Shown here: positions 1 to 6,486 of the stretch, piece after piece
How the letters are laid out: every line of letters begins with the position of its first letter
Position numbering within the stretch: the first letter of the stretch is position 1
Source of the DNA: a bacterium
Lineage (GTDB): Bacteria; Patescibacteriota; Microgenomatia; UBA1400; RBG-16-45-19
Assembly: GCA_003247275.1 (NCBI GenBank)
Contig: QKAA01000006.1
Coordinates: 1-8,292, forward strand
Direction of reading: 5' to 3'
Length of the DNA stretch: 8,292 nt
The notes under the pieces: generated by a model
Databases searched by the model: none
Seen by the model: the letters and a program-made list of their open reading frames with translations, nothing else
Told to the model about the DNA's origin: nothing
Program-made: the position numbers and the translations under genes

Positions 1-2190
1 CCCGCCAATATCGCTGTAGCCATCGATGCTAAAGCCAAATACTCTCTCGTGCTTGGAGAAAATAATCAGAAATATTGGATCATGAAGGATGCAGTTGAAC
101 GTATTTTTAAAGATAAACCCGAAATTGAAAAAACTGTTCTTGGGAGTAAATTGGTGGGACTCAAATATAAAGGACCATTTGATCAGCTCCCTGGTGTTGC
201 TGCTGTTGCCAAAGAAAATAGTGACACTTTCCATACCGTCGTCGCTACTGATCCATTAATTTTACCCATCACCTCAACCGAAGGTACCGGAATTGTTCAT
301 ACTGCAGTCTCCGCTGGCGCCGAAGACTTCCGACTAGGCAAACTTCGTCATCTTCCCATGATTCCGGTGATTGACGATGAAGCCACCTACATCGATGGTT
401 TAGGTTTCCTTTCCGGTCAAAATGCCAAAAAACATCCTGAAATCATTTTAGACTACTTAAAAGAACACGATTGGGTTTATCTCATCGAAAATTACAAACA
501 TCGTTATCCAGCTTGTTGGCGCTGTAAAACAGAATTAGTCTGGAAAGTGGCCGACGAATGGTACATTGCCATGGATACCCCTTCAAAAATAGGTAAATCC
601 AAAAAAACCCTGCGCGAGCGCATGAAAGCAGTTGCTAAAAAAATTGACTGGATTCCAGAATTTGGTCTTGATCGCGAGCTAGACTGGCTCTCCAACATGC
701 ATGATTGGCTCATTAGTAAGCCAAACCGTTATTGGGGTTTAGCCTTACCTATTTATGAATGTCGTGATTGTGGCCACTTTGAAGTCATTGGCAGCAAAGA
801 GGAATTAAAACAAAAAGCCATTGAGGGTTGGCAAGAATTCGAGGGCCATTCTCCTCATAAACCCTGGATTGATGTAGTTAAAATTAAGTGTAGCCACTGC
901 GGTAAACCAGTCTCCCGACTCTCAGACGTGGGTAATGTTTGGTTAGACGCTGGCATCATTCCTTTTTCTACTCTGATAGATCCAGAAACTGGCAAATTAA
1001 GCTATACCAGCGATAAAAAATACTGGTCCTCATGGTTCCCTGCCAACTTCATTACCGAGTCATTCCCTGGTCAATTCAAAAATTGGTTTTATTCCTTAAT
1101 CGCCATGAGCACAGTTTTAGAAGACACACCACCGTTTAAAAAGATTTTAGGCTACGCCTCCATGTTGGCCGAAGATGGTAGGCCCATGCACAAATCATGG
1201 GGGAACGCCATTGAATTTAATGAAGGTGCCCAAAAAATTGGCGTTGATATTATGCGCTGGATTTATGTCAGACAAAATCCACTCAATAATTTACTTTTTG
1301 GTTACAAAGCTGCCGGTGAGGTTCGCCGCCAATTTTTCCTCATCTTGTGGAATTCATATCGCTTTTTTGTTAACTCAGCTCACACTGCCGAATGGTCACC
1401 TGAACCTAATAAACATGTCTTTTCTAAACACCCCTTAGACCGTTGGATAGTTTCTCGATTTAACACGGTCCATCAACAAGTTGAAGAAAACCTCAATCAA
1501 TTTGATACCTTCCACGCCACCCAATCTATCGAAAATTTTGTCAGCGACTTATCAACTTGGTATATCAGACGCTCTCGAGACAGAATTAATCAAGATTCTC
1601 TTTCAACCATGTACTATATTTTCAAAAACTTAAGCATTATTTTGTCTCCTTTCATGCCATTTATGGCCGAGCGAATGTGCACCAATCTCACCAACGATGT
1701 TTCGGTTCACTTAGCTGACTGGCCAGAACTTGATCCCTATAAAAAAGATGAAGGATTAGAGATAAGCATGGCTCAAATTAGAGAAGCTGCTGCCAAAGTG
1801 CATGCCCTTCGAAAAGCTCACAATCTTAAAGTCAGGCAACCACTTCAACAAGTTGCTATCGTAAGTGACAGACAAATTAGATCTGATCTTCAAACTATTT
1901 TGGCAGAAGAAATCAATGTTAAAAAGGTAAGCTGGACTGAGCAAAAAGAAGCATCCGAAATTAAAGTTGATCTTGATGTTGTCTTAACCGATGAGCTAAA
2001 AGCCGAAGGAGAGGCTCGCGAGCTGGTTCGCGAAATTCAAAAAGCCAGAAAATTGTTAGGTACTGAAGTAAACGATCAAGTTGATGTGATTGCTCCAGAT
2101 TGGCCTCAACAATTCATGCATGAAATCATGGTTAAAGTTAAAGCTAAAAGTTTAACCAAGGGTGACACCTTAAAAGTATCCAAAGCTTAA
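1..2190 (+). CDS. ileS: Isoleucyl-tRNA synthetase, type 2-like (5' end outside window)
   Basis: Class I aminoacyl-tRNA synthetase that charges tRNA-Ile in the cytoplasm and edits misactivated valine. The frame is open from base 1 and gives 729 residues. The GTG at 49 is internal, because the preceding codons already read as the family's PAN segment after the conserved W-T-L. The first roughly 250-300 residues, including HIGH, are missing. Visible, in window residue numbers: CP1 editing domain with GTGIVH near 95-100 and the editing Asp in GAEDFRLG near 106-113; a CWRC pair near 173-176; Cys pairs at 254/257 and 297/300 that look like a zinc ribbon; a KMSKS-position loop reading PMHKSWGN (1183-1206); the anticodon-binding domain with LDRWIVSR and STWYIRRSRDR; and a C-terminal DUF5915-like part with ELKAEGEARELVREIQKAR. 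The C-terminal part and the absence of a terminal Cys zinc finger indicate the archaeal/eukaryotic-like type 2 form. rodA follows after 21 bp. Confidence 0.93.
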   Translation, partial: PANIAVAIDAKAKYSLVLGENNQKYWIMKDAVERIFKDKPEIEKTVLGSKLVGLKYKGPFDQLPGVAAVAKENSDTFHTVVATDPLILPITSTEGTGIVHTAVSAGAEDFRLGKLRHLPMIPVIDDEATYIDGLGFLSGQNAKKHPEIILDYLKEHDWVYLIENYKHRYPACWRCKTELVWKVADEWYIAMDTPSKIGKSKKTLRERMKAVAKKIDWIPEFGLDRELDWLSNMHDWLISKPNRYWGLALPIYECRDCGHFEVIGSKEELKQKAIEGWQEFEGHSPHKPWIDVVKIKCSHCGKPVSRLSDVGNVWLDAGIIPFSTLIDPETGKLSYTSDKKYWSSWFPANFITESFPGQFKNWFYSLIAMSTVLEDTPPFKKILGYASMLAEDGRPMHKSWGNAIEFNEGAQKIGVDIMRWIYVRQNPLNNLLFGYKAAGEVRRQFFLILWNSYRFFVNSAHTAEWSPEPNKHVFSKHPLDRWIVSRFNTVHQQVEENLNQFDTFHATQSIENFVSDLSTWYIRRSRDRINQDSLSTMYYIFKNLSIILSPFMPFMAERMCTNLTNDVSVHLADWPELDPYKKDEGLEISMAQIREAAAKVHALRKAHNLKVRQPLQQVAIVSDRQIRSDLQTILAEEINVKKVSWTEQKEASEIKVDLDVVLTDELKAEGEARELVREIQKARKLLGTEVNDQVDVIAPDWPQQFMHEIMVKVKAKSLTKGDTLKVSKA

Positions 2191-2211
2191 AAAACAGTAA
2201 GGTCTAATTGT

Positions 2212-3300
2212 ATGCAGCAAAAACAGGGATATTTTGCCAATATTCATTTGTATTTGCCTGCTATTGCCCTAACTACCCTTGGGATTGTTACCATTTACTC
2301 GATTAAGCCAGACAATGCCCTTGCTCAGGTAATTATCTTTGGCGTCTCACTCATCGCTAGCTTCCTGATTTCCAAATTACAGCTGAATCGAGGTTGGCTG
2401 CCAGCTTGGTTTTGGTATCTCCTGGTGATTGTTTCGCTCGTAGCCACCAGCCTATTTGGCAGTGCCAGTCGTGGTTCAGCCCGATGGATTACTCTTTTTA
2501 ATCAACAGCTACAAACCTCAGAATTCGCTAAAATTGGTATCATCCTCTTTTCCGCCACTTGGTTTTCAAGAATCAATAAACGCAATCACTTATCTCAATT
2601 AGTTCGTTACGGTCTCTTAATTCTGCTTCCTACCTTTCTCATTTTTATTCAACCAGATCTAGGCACCTCACTGATGCTGTTGGCCATAGCCGTCAGCACC
2701 ATCATTTTATCCGGCACCAGTTTTAAGCATATTTTGATCGTGAGCCTAGTCGTCGCTTTAAGTTTGCCCCTCATGTATAGCCAACTAAAACCTTATCAAA
2801 AAGACCGAATTACCAGCTTTATTAATCCAGCAACCGATCCTCTTGGTAGTGGCTATAATTCACTGCAATCAACTATTGCCGTCGGTTCAGGTATGTTTTT
2901 CGGCCGGGGGTTAGGCAGGGGGACTCAAAGTCATCTCCGATTTTTACCTGAGCGGCACACTGATTTTATTTTCGCTTCTTTTGTTGAAGAAATGGGTTTT
3001 GTTGGTGGCGCCGCGGTCATGGCCCTCTATGCCTGGTTGGCTTACGGCCTGATCCTCAATGGTAAGCAAGCTGAAACCAAAACCGCTAGTTTAGTAAGTC
3101 TTTTATCTGCAGCCCTCATTTTGATTCAAGCCACTATCAATATGGGTATGAATATGGGTATTGTGCCTATAACTGGAGTGACGTTACCCTTTATGTCCTA
3201 TGGCGGCAGCTCACTGCTGAGCATGTATATATTGTTAGGAATTAATTCAAAAGTTGTCAATAAAAAGAAGAATACGTATAACAGTCTTCATCTACAATAA
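2212..3300 (+). CDS. rodA: RodA-type SEDS peptidoglycan glycosyltransferase
   Basis: Integral membrane enzyme that polymerises lipid II into glycan strands for lateral wall growth, normally with a class B PBP partner. At 362 aa it has the usual family length and about ten hydrophobic segments (near 10-30, 38-56, 65-83, 104-118, 132-146, 150-168, 172-190, 262-283, 290-312 and 328-345). A large extracytoplasmic loop lies between the seventh and eighth. Family motifs seen: SRGSARWI (Trp92 matches the conserved Trp of Bacillus RodA), QPDLGTSL at 147-154, FLPERHTDFIFA at 244-255 with the putative catalytic Asp251, and PFMSYGGSSLL at 326-336. The FLPERHTDF and GTQSHL wording fits RodA better than FtsW. 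The ATG has TAAGGT 9 nt upstream. It is probably co-transcribed with ileS, and no PBP2 or mreB is in the window. RodA versus FtsW paralogy is the only real doubt. Confidence 0.9.
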   Translation: MQQKQGYFANIHLYLPAIALTTLGIVTIYSIKPDNALAQVIIFGVSLIASFLISKLQLNRGWLPAWFWYLLVIVSLVATSLFGSASRGSARWITLFNQQLQTSEFAKIGIILFSATWFSRINKRNHLSQLVRYGLLILLPTFLIFIQPDLGTSLMLLAIAVSTIILSGTSFKHILIVSLVVALSLPLMYSQLKPYQKDRITSFINPATDPLGSGYNSLQSTIAVGSGMFFGRGLGRGTQSHLRFLPERHTDFIFASFVEEMGFVGGAAVMALYAWLAYGLILNGKQAETKTASLVSLLSAALILIQATINMGMNMGIVPITGVTLPFMSYGGSSLLSMYILLGINSKVVNKKKNTYNSLHLQ

Positions 3301-3304
3301 AACA

Positions 3305-3333
3305 TTGCATCCCAAGAGAATGCCTGATACAAT
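3305..3333 (+). promoter_or_regulatory. Putative promoter of rplU
   Basis: TTGCAT at 3305-3310, a 17-nt spacer, then TACAAT at 3328-3333 preceded by TG one base upstream (extended -10). Predicted start is near 3340, giving a leader of about 38 nt before the rplU ATG. The same layout recurs before rpmA, which strengthens both calls. The -35 matches TTGACA poorly (3 of 6), so the extended -10 probably matters most. Confidence 0.5.
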
Positions 3334-3347
3334 CAGGCTTTGCAAAG
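3322..3347. repeat. Two adjacent inverted repeats at the rplU promoter
   Basis: GCCTGAT (3322-3328), loop ACA, ATCAGGC (3332-3338) is a perfect 7-bp stem. It is followed by the 10-bp perfect palindrome CTTTGCAAAG (3338-3347). Only three T follow the stem, so it is a poor intrinsic terminator for rodA. The first repeat covers the -10 box and the second covers the predicted start site, so an operator or a weak read-through attenuator are both possible. Confidence 0.45.
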
Positions 3348-3377
3348 ACTGTCATTACAGAAAGGTCATTAAATCCT

Positions 3378-3770
3378 ATGGAATACGCAATCGTCTCGAT
3401 TCTTGATCGTCAGTTTATGGTTAAACCCGGATCAAAAATTGAAGTACCAGGAATTCTTGGTAAAGAAGGTGACGCCTACAAAGACGCTAAAACACTCCTT
3501 ATTAAAGATGGGGAAGTTAAAATTGGCGACCCGTTAACCAAAGAGCAAGTTAGCTTCAAGATAAATAAACTAAAAAAATCCACCAAAATAATGGTGTTTA
3601 AATACAAGTCAAAATCTCGTTATCGCCGAAAAAACGGTCATCGACAAGATATGACTGTACTGGAATGTGTCGCTGCCGCTCCAGCTAAAGCTAAAGAAGT
3701 TAAAGCACAACCGGCTAAAGTCACTAAAGAAAAAGCTCCAGCCAAGAAAAAAACAGCTAAAAAAGAATAG
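3378..3770 (+). CDS. rplU: Ribosomal protein bL21 with Lys/Ala-rich C-terminal tail
   Basis: Large-subunit protein that binds 23S rRNA. The N-terminus MEYAIVSILDRQFMVKPG matches the family opening (YAIVEIGGKQYRV). The conserved rRNA-binding region near the C-terminus, KYKSKSRYRRKNGHRQ, is at residues 75-90. Residues 97-130 form a low-complexity tail rich in Ala, Lys and Pro that lies beyond the usual end of about 103 residues. A GAAAGG sequence lies 12 nt before the ATG, which is long for a Shine-Dalgarno spacing, but no better in-frame start exists. It has its own likely promoter and is followed after 2 bp by the methyltransferase gene, which implies translational coupling. Confidence 0.95.
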   Translation: MEYAIVSILDRQFMVKPGSKIEVPGILGKEGDAYKDAKTLLIKDGEVKIGDPLTKEQVSFKINKLKKSTKIMVFKYKSKSRYRRKNGHRQDMTVLECVAAAPAKAKEVKAQPAKVTKEKAPAKKKTAKKE

Positions 3771-3772
3771 GC

Positions 3773-4906
3773 ATGGCCATCGCCCCAATAATCGCTCTTT
3801 TAGGTAAAAATCCTGAAATTGCACTCTTTGAATTAGACCTCTTAGCAAAACGCTATGGTGGAGGCACAACTCCTTTCGCGCCCCCCTATTTTGTAGAAGT
3901 TAATTTTGATCAGTCAGTCATATCGCCCCAAGAGTTTCTAGATTTAAGCGGTGGGACTGTTAAGTTGTACCAACTCCTAGAGACAAAAGCCGATGATCCA
4001 GCTATTGAAATTAGTCAACACCTCGTTAATCAACAACAATCACAATTTAGTCTATCCTCAATTCATAGCCACCTTAATTTAAAAACAATGGCTAACCAAA
4101 TTAGGGTTGAATTAAAAAAGAGTGGTTTAAAACCACATTTCAAAATTTTAATTGATCCATTTTATTCCGCCGAAGTTACTCATAACTTCCCAGAATTCAG
4201 CTTGCTTCACCATCAAGAAAAAACAGTTATTCTTGCCGCAATTGCTGCTCAAAACATCGATCACTGGAGCAAAAAAGATTACGGTCGACCTGCCTTTGAT
4301 CCACGATCAGGCATGTTGCCTCCCAAAGTTGCTCGGATCATGATAAACCTGGCTCTTTCAGATAAATTGCAAAAAGAGCCACTCTTACTTGATCCAATGT
4401 GTGGCTCAGGTACCATCGTTCTTGAAGCCCTTGACCTGAACCTCCCTGTCATTGGTTCAGATATTTCTCAAAAAGCCGTTTCTGACACCCTTCAAAATGT
4501 GGACTGGTTTAAACAACAGTTCAACTCGTCCACCGAAACAAATGTCTTCTTAGCCGATGTAACTCATCTGACTCAAAAAAATGTTCCAAATCAGGTTGAT
4601 GCTATTGTCTTTGAGGGATATCTCGGACCTCCCCATCCCGAAAATAAAAATATTGATAACCTCAAAAAAGGTCTTTCTAAGTTGTATAAGGGTGTCTTAA
4701 AAAACCTGTATTCACTAATGAAACCAGGGAGTTTCATGGTTTGTGCTCTCCCTGAATTTCATACCAAACAGGGTGTGAAAAATTTAGATGATCTAGTTGA
4801 CTGGAGTGAAACTCTTGGCTATACTCGATGTGCACGTTTCACGTACGGTCGTCAACACGCATTTGTTAAACGAGCTATCTACGTTTTGCAAAAAAAAGAA
4901 CAGTAA
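3773..4906 (+). CDS. Trm11-like SAM-dependent RNA methyltransferase
   Basis: Predicted Rossmann-fold methyltransferase acting on RNA, probably tRNA. At 377 aa, the N-terminal half (about 1-165, opening with LLGKNPEIALFELDLL) looks like the THUMP-containing part of Trm11/COG1041 proteins. The C-terminal half carries DYGRPAFDPRSGMLPPKVARIM at 169-190, SAM motif I DPMCGSGT at 207-214, the acidic ribose-binding turn GSDIS at 228-232, and a motif IV position reading FEGYLGPP at 280-287. The C-terminus ends in RQHAFVKRAIYVLQK. Archaeal and yeast Trm11 make N2-methylguanosine at tRNA position 10; that activity is inferred here only from the family. It starts 2 bp after rplU with no clear Shine-Dalgarno sequence, so it is probably translated by coupling. 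Its last codons overlap the rpmA promoter. Confidence 0.8.
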   Translation: MAIAPIIALLGKNPEIALFELDLLAKRYGGGTTPFAPPYFVEVNFDQSVISPQEFLDLSGGTVKLYQLLETKADDPAIEISQHLVNQQQSQFSLSSIHSHLNLKTMANQIRVELKKSGLKPHFKILIDPFYSAEVTHNFPEFSLLHHQEKTVILAAIAAQNIDHWSKKDYGRPAFDPRSGMLPPKVARIMINLALSDKLQKEPLLLDPMCGSGTIVLEALDLNLPVIGSDISQKAVSDTLQNVDWFKQQFNSSTETNVFLADVTHLTQKNVPNQVDAIVFEGYLGPPHPENKNIDNLKKGLSKLYKGVLKNLYSLMKPGSFMVCALPEFHTKQGVKNLDDLVDWSETLGYTRCARFTYGRQHAFVKRAIYVLQKKEQ

Positions 4907-4914
4907 CGTACAAT
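4886..4914 (+). promoter_or_regulatory. Putative promoter of rpmA-parB
   Basis: TTGCAA at 4886-4891, a 17-nt spacer, then TACAAT at 4909-4914. It overlaps the end of the methyltransferase gene. Predicted start is near 4921, giving a leader of about 34 nt. Hexamers and spacing are nearly the same as in the rplU promoter. Confidence 0.5.
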
Positions 4915-4954
4915 ACAGCCTTCAAAAGCTTTCATAAGTAAATAAGGAAACAGT

Positions 4955-5200
4955 ATGTCTAAAACAAAAACACAAGGAAAAACAAGCCAGCATAAAAATA
5001 GGCCAGGTAAACGCCTTGGTGTCAAAAAATACGGTGGTGAAAATATCAAAACCGGTCAAATCATCTTGACCCAAAAAGGCACCAAAGTCCACGCCGGCAA
5101 AAATGTTGGTCGTGGTCGAGACCATAGCTTATATGCTCTCAAAAATGGTACCGTTGCTTTTATCACCAAACTTGGAAAAAAACTTGCAACAGTGAACTAA
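4955..5200 (+). CDS. rpmA: Ribosomal protein bL27 with divergent N-terminal tail
   Basis: Large-subunit protein whose N-terminal tail reaches the peptidyl-transferase centre in other bacteria. The core KRLGVKKYGG (19-28), QKGTKVHAGKNVGRGRDHSLYAL and a terminal GTVAF segment are diagnostic, and the 81 aa length is normal. Eighteen residues precede KRLG, as in E. coli L27, so there is no extra cleavable leader of the Firmicutes kind. The tail itself (MSKTKTQGKTSQHKNRPG) lacks the common GGS-xxNGRDS pattern. AAGGA at 4944-4948, 6 nt before the ATG, is a good Shine-Dalgarno sequence. It has its own promoter and parB follows after 3 bp. Confidence 0.95.
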   Translation: MSKTKTQGKTSQHKNRPGKRLGVKKYGGENIKTGQIILTQKGTKVHAGKNVGRGRDHSLYALKNGTVAFITKLGKKLATVN

Positions 5201-5203
5201 ACC

Positions 5204-6037
5204 ATGAATAAGCCAGTGGCTGATATTCTCGATATCAATTTCTTAGAACCAAATCCACTCCAGCCTCGTGGCTCAATTAACCCTGATTCTATCCAAGATC
5301 TTGTCTCCTCCATCAAGCAGCACGGAATTTTAGAACCATTAGTGGTTGCCAAAACCCCTGCAGGTTTCCAAATTATTGCTGGAGAAAGACGCTGGCGTGC
5401 CGCCAAAACTGTTGGCCTCAAAGAAGTTCCCGTCATCATTAAAGAAACCACTCCACAAGGCATGTTGGAGATGGCTATTATTGAAAACGTTCAACGCTTT
5501 GATCTAAATCCCATCGAGCGCGGCAAAGCCTTTGAGCGCTTAATGCGAGAATTTCACCTCCAAGTTGGCGAAATCGCTGAACGAGTCGGCAAATCATCCT
5601 CCTTTGTTTCTAATTCTCTTCGTCTTCTAAGCTTGCCTGATGCCTTAAAAGATGGTTTATTAACTGGAGTCATCTCAGAAGGTCATGCTCGTGCTCTAGC
5701 CGGTATTGAAGACACCCGCTCTATGATTGAGGCTTACAAAACTGTCCTCAAAGAATCAGCTTCTGTCAGACGTGCTGAAGAATTAGCCAGAAGATATAAA
5801 CACAAAAATAAACAACCAATTTCTACCAAAGCCGACATTTCCAAAGCTCTCATTGTTTCCGATGTGCTTGACCGCATGCAACAAGATTTAGAAAAATCGA
5901 TTGGTAAATTAGCCAAAGTTAAGCTCAAACAGTCACTTCGAGAAACTAAAGTCATTATCACCATTAAAGGTGCTCCCACCTCCACCAACCAAGTTCTTGA
6001 TACGATTTATCAAGCCATCAAAACCCGTAAAAAGTAG
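5204..6037 (+). CDS. parB: ParB/Spo0J-family chromosome partitioning protein
   Basis: DNA-binding CTPase clamp that loads at parS sites and works with ParA in chromosome segregation. The 277 aa length is typical. N-terminal domain: LEPNPLQPR (14-22), GERRWRAA (60-67, the CTP-binding GERRxRA box) and ENVQRFDLNPIERG (94-107, the second nucleotide box). Next come a helix-turn-helix, EIAERVGKSSSFVSNSLRLL (123-142), then SEGHARAL (158-165), and a basic C-terminal dimerisation-like region (about 211-277). No Shine-Dalgarno sequence is visible before the ATG, but the gene starts 3 bp after the rpmA stop, so coupled translation is likely. No parA is present in the window. Noc is a less likely alternative. 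Confidence 0.93.
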   Translation: MNKPVADILDINFLEPNPLQPRGSINPDSIQDLVSSIKQHGILEPLVVAKTPAGFQIIAGERRWRAAKTVGLKEVPVIIKETTPQGMLEMAIIENVQRFDLNPIERGKAFERLMREFHLQVGEIAERVGKSSSFVSNSLRLLSLPDALKDGLLTGVISEGHARALAGIEDTRSMIEAYKTVLKESASVRRAEELARRYKHKNKQPISTKADISKALIVSDVLDRMQQDLEKSIGKLAKVKLKQSLRETKVIITIKGAPTSTNQVLDTIYQAIKTRKK

Positions 6038-6040
6038 ACT

Positions 6041-6069
6041 TTATCATTTCGCCTTATTCTTGATATAAT
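6041..6069 (+). promoter_or_regulatory. Promoter of the tRNA cluster
   Basis: TTATCA at 6041-6046, a 17-nt spacer, then a perfect TATAAT at 6064-6069 with TG at 6061-6062 (extended -10). It begins 4 bp after the parB stop. Predicted start is near 6076, about 11 nt before the mature 5' end of the first tRNA, which is a sensible leader for RNase P processing. Confidence 0.65.
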
Positions 6070-6086
6070 TGCTCGGATCAATTTAA

Positions 6087-6160
6087 GGACCCGTAGCTCA
6101 GTTGGTTAGAGCGTACGATTCACATTCGTAAGGTCAGAGGTTCGAGACCTCTCGGGTCCA
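6087..6160 (+). tRNA. tRNA-Val(CAC)
   Basis: Full cloverleaf: acceptor GGACCCG/CGGGTCC with discriminator A, D-arm GCTC/GAGC, anticodon stem TACGA/TCGTA with loop TTCACAT (anticodon CAC at 6121-6123, reading GUG), and T-arm AGAGG TTCGAGA CCTCT. The 3' CCA is not encoded. It closely resembles tRNA-Val(UAC) at 6487. Confidence 0.95.
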
Positions 6161-6213
6161 CCCATAGAATAATCCAACGCGGTATCATGATAAAATACCA
6201 GAGAAGTATTTAT

Positions 6214-6297
6214 GCCGCGGTGGTGAAACTGGTAGACACGTACGCTTCAGGAGCGTATCCTGGCAACGGGATGGAGGTTCAAGTCCTCTCCGCGGCA
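6214..6297 (+). tRNA. tRNA-Leu(CAG)
   Basis: Class II tRNA: acceptor GCCGCGG/CCGCGGC, discriminator A, D-stem GTG/CAC, anticodon stem TACGC/GCGTA with loop TTCAGGA (anticodon CAG at 6248-6250, reading CUG). The long variable arm is TCCTG-GCAA-CGGGA, and the T-arm is GGAGG TTCAAGT CCTCT. No CCA is encoded. Confidence 0.95.
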
Positions 6298-6353
6298 CAC
6301 ACTTTAACAGATAAATAAAAATGGAATTCACCTCATCCATTAACAAAAATCAT

Positions 6354-6438
6354 GCCGGGGTGGCGAAATTGGTAGACGCGCACGCTTGAGGTGCGTGTGG
6401 AGAAATCTTTGCAGGTTCAAGTCCTGTCCCCGGCACCA
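6354..6438 (+). tRNA. tRNA-Leu(GAG), CCA encoded
   Basis: Class II tRNA: acceptor GCCGGGG/CCCCGGC, discriminator A at 6435 and CCA at 6436-6438, the only encoded CCA among the five tRNAs. D-stem GCG/CGC, anticodon stem CACGC/GCGTG with loop TTGAGGT (anticodon GAG at 6388-6390, reading CUC/CUU). Variable arm GGAGA/TCTTT with G-T pairs; T-arm GCAGG TTCAAGT CCTGT. Confidence 0.95.
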
Positions 6439-6486
6439 ATAAAAAGTAGCTTTTTAAAAACCTCAAAACTCTAAAAAAGTAAAAGC

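Noticed and set aside
49..51. GTG as the start of ileS
   Set aside because: The frame is open back to base 1 and the first 16 codons already encode conserved IleRS sequence, so this is an internal Val codon.
4835..4850. parS-like site in the methyltransferase gene
   Set aside because: GTTTCACGT (4836-4844) matches one half of the consensus parS, but the other half does not match (9 of 16 in total), and it lies in conserved coding sequence.
6121..6123. First tRNA as tRNA-His because of CAC
   Set aside because: CAC is the anticodon, read from a proper 7-nt loop with T33; it pairs with GUG (Val). There is no G-1, and the body matches the Val(UAC) gene.
6181..6199. GGTAT/ATACC inverted repeat with TAAAAT as a promoter or terminator before tRNA-Leu(CAG)
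   Set aside because: Only a 5-bp stem, no T-run, and no acceptable -35 at the right distance.
6440..6456. Hairpin TAAAAAG-TAG-CTTTTTA after tRNA-Leu(GAG) as a terminator
   Set aside because: The stem is nearly all A-T with a 3-nt loop and no U-run beyond the stem; too weak, and further tRNAs follow.
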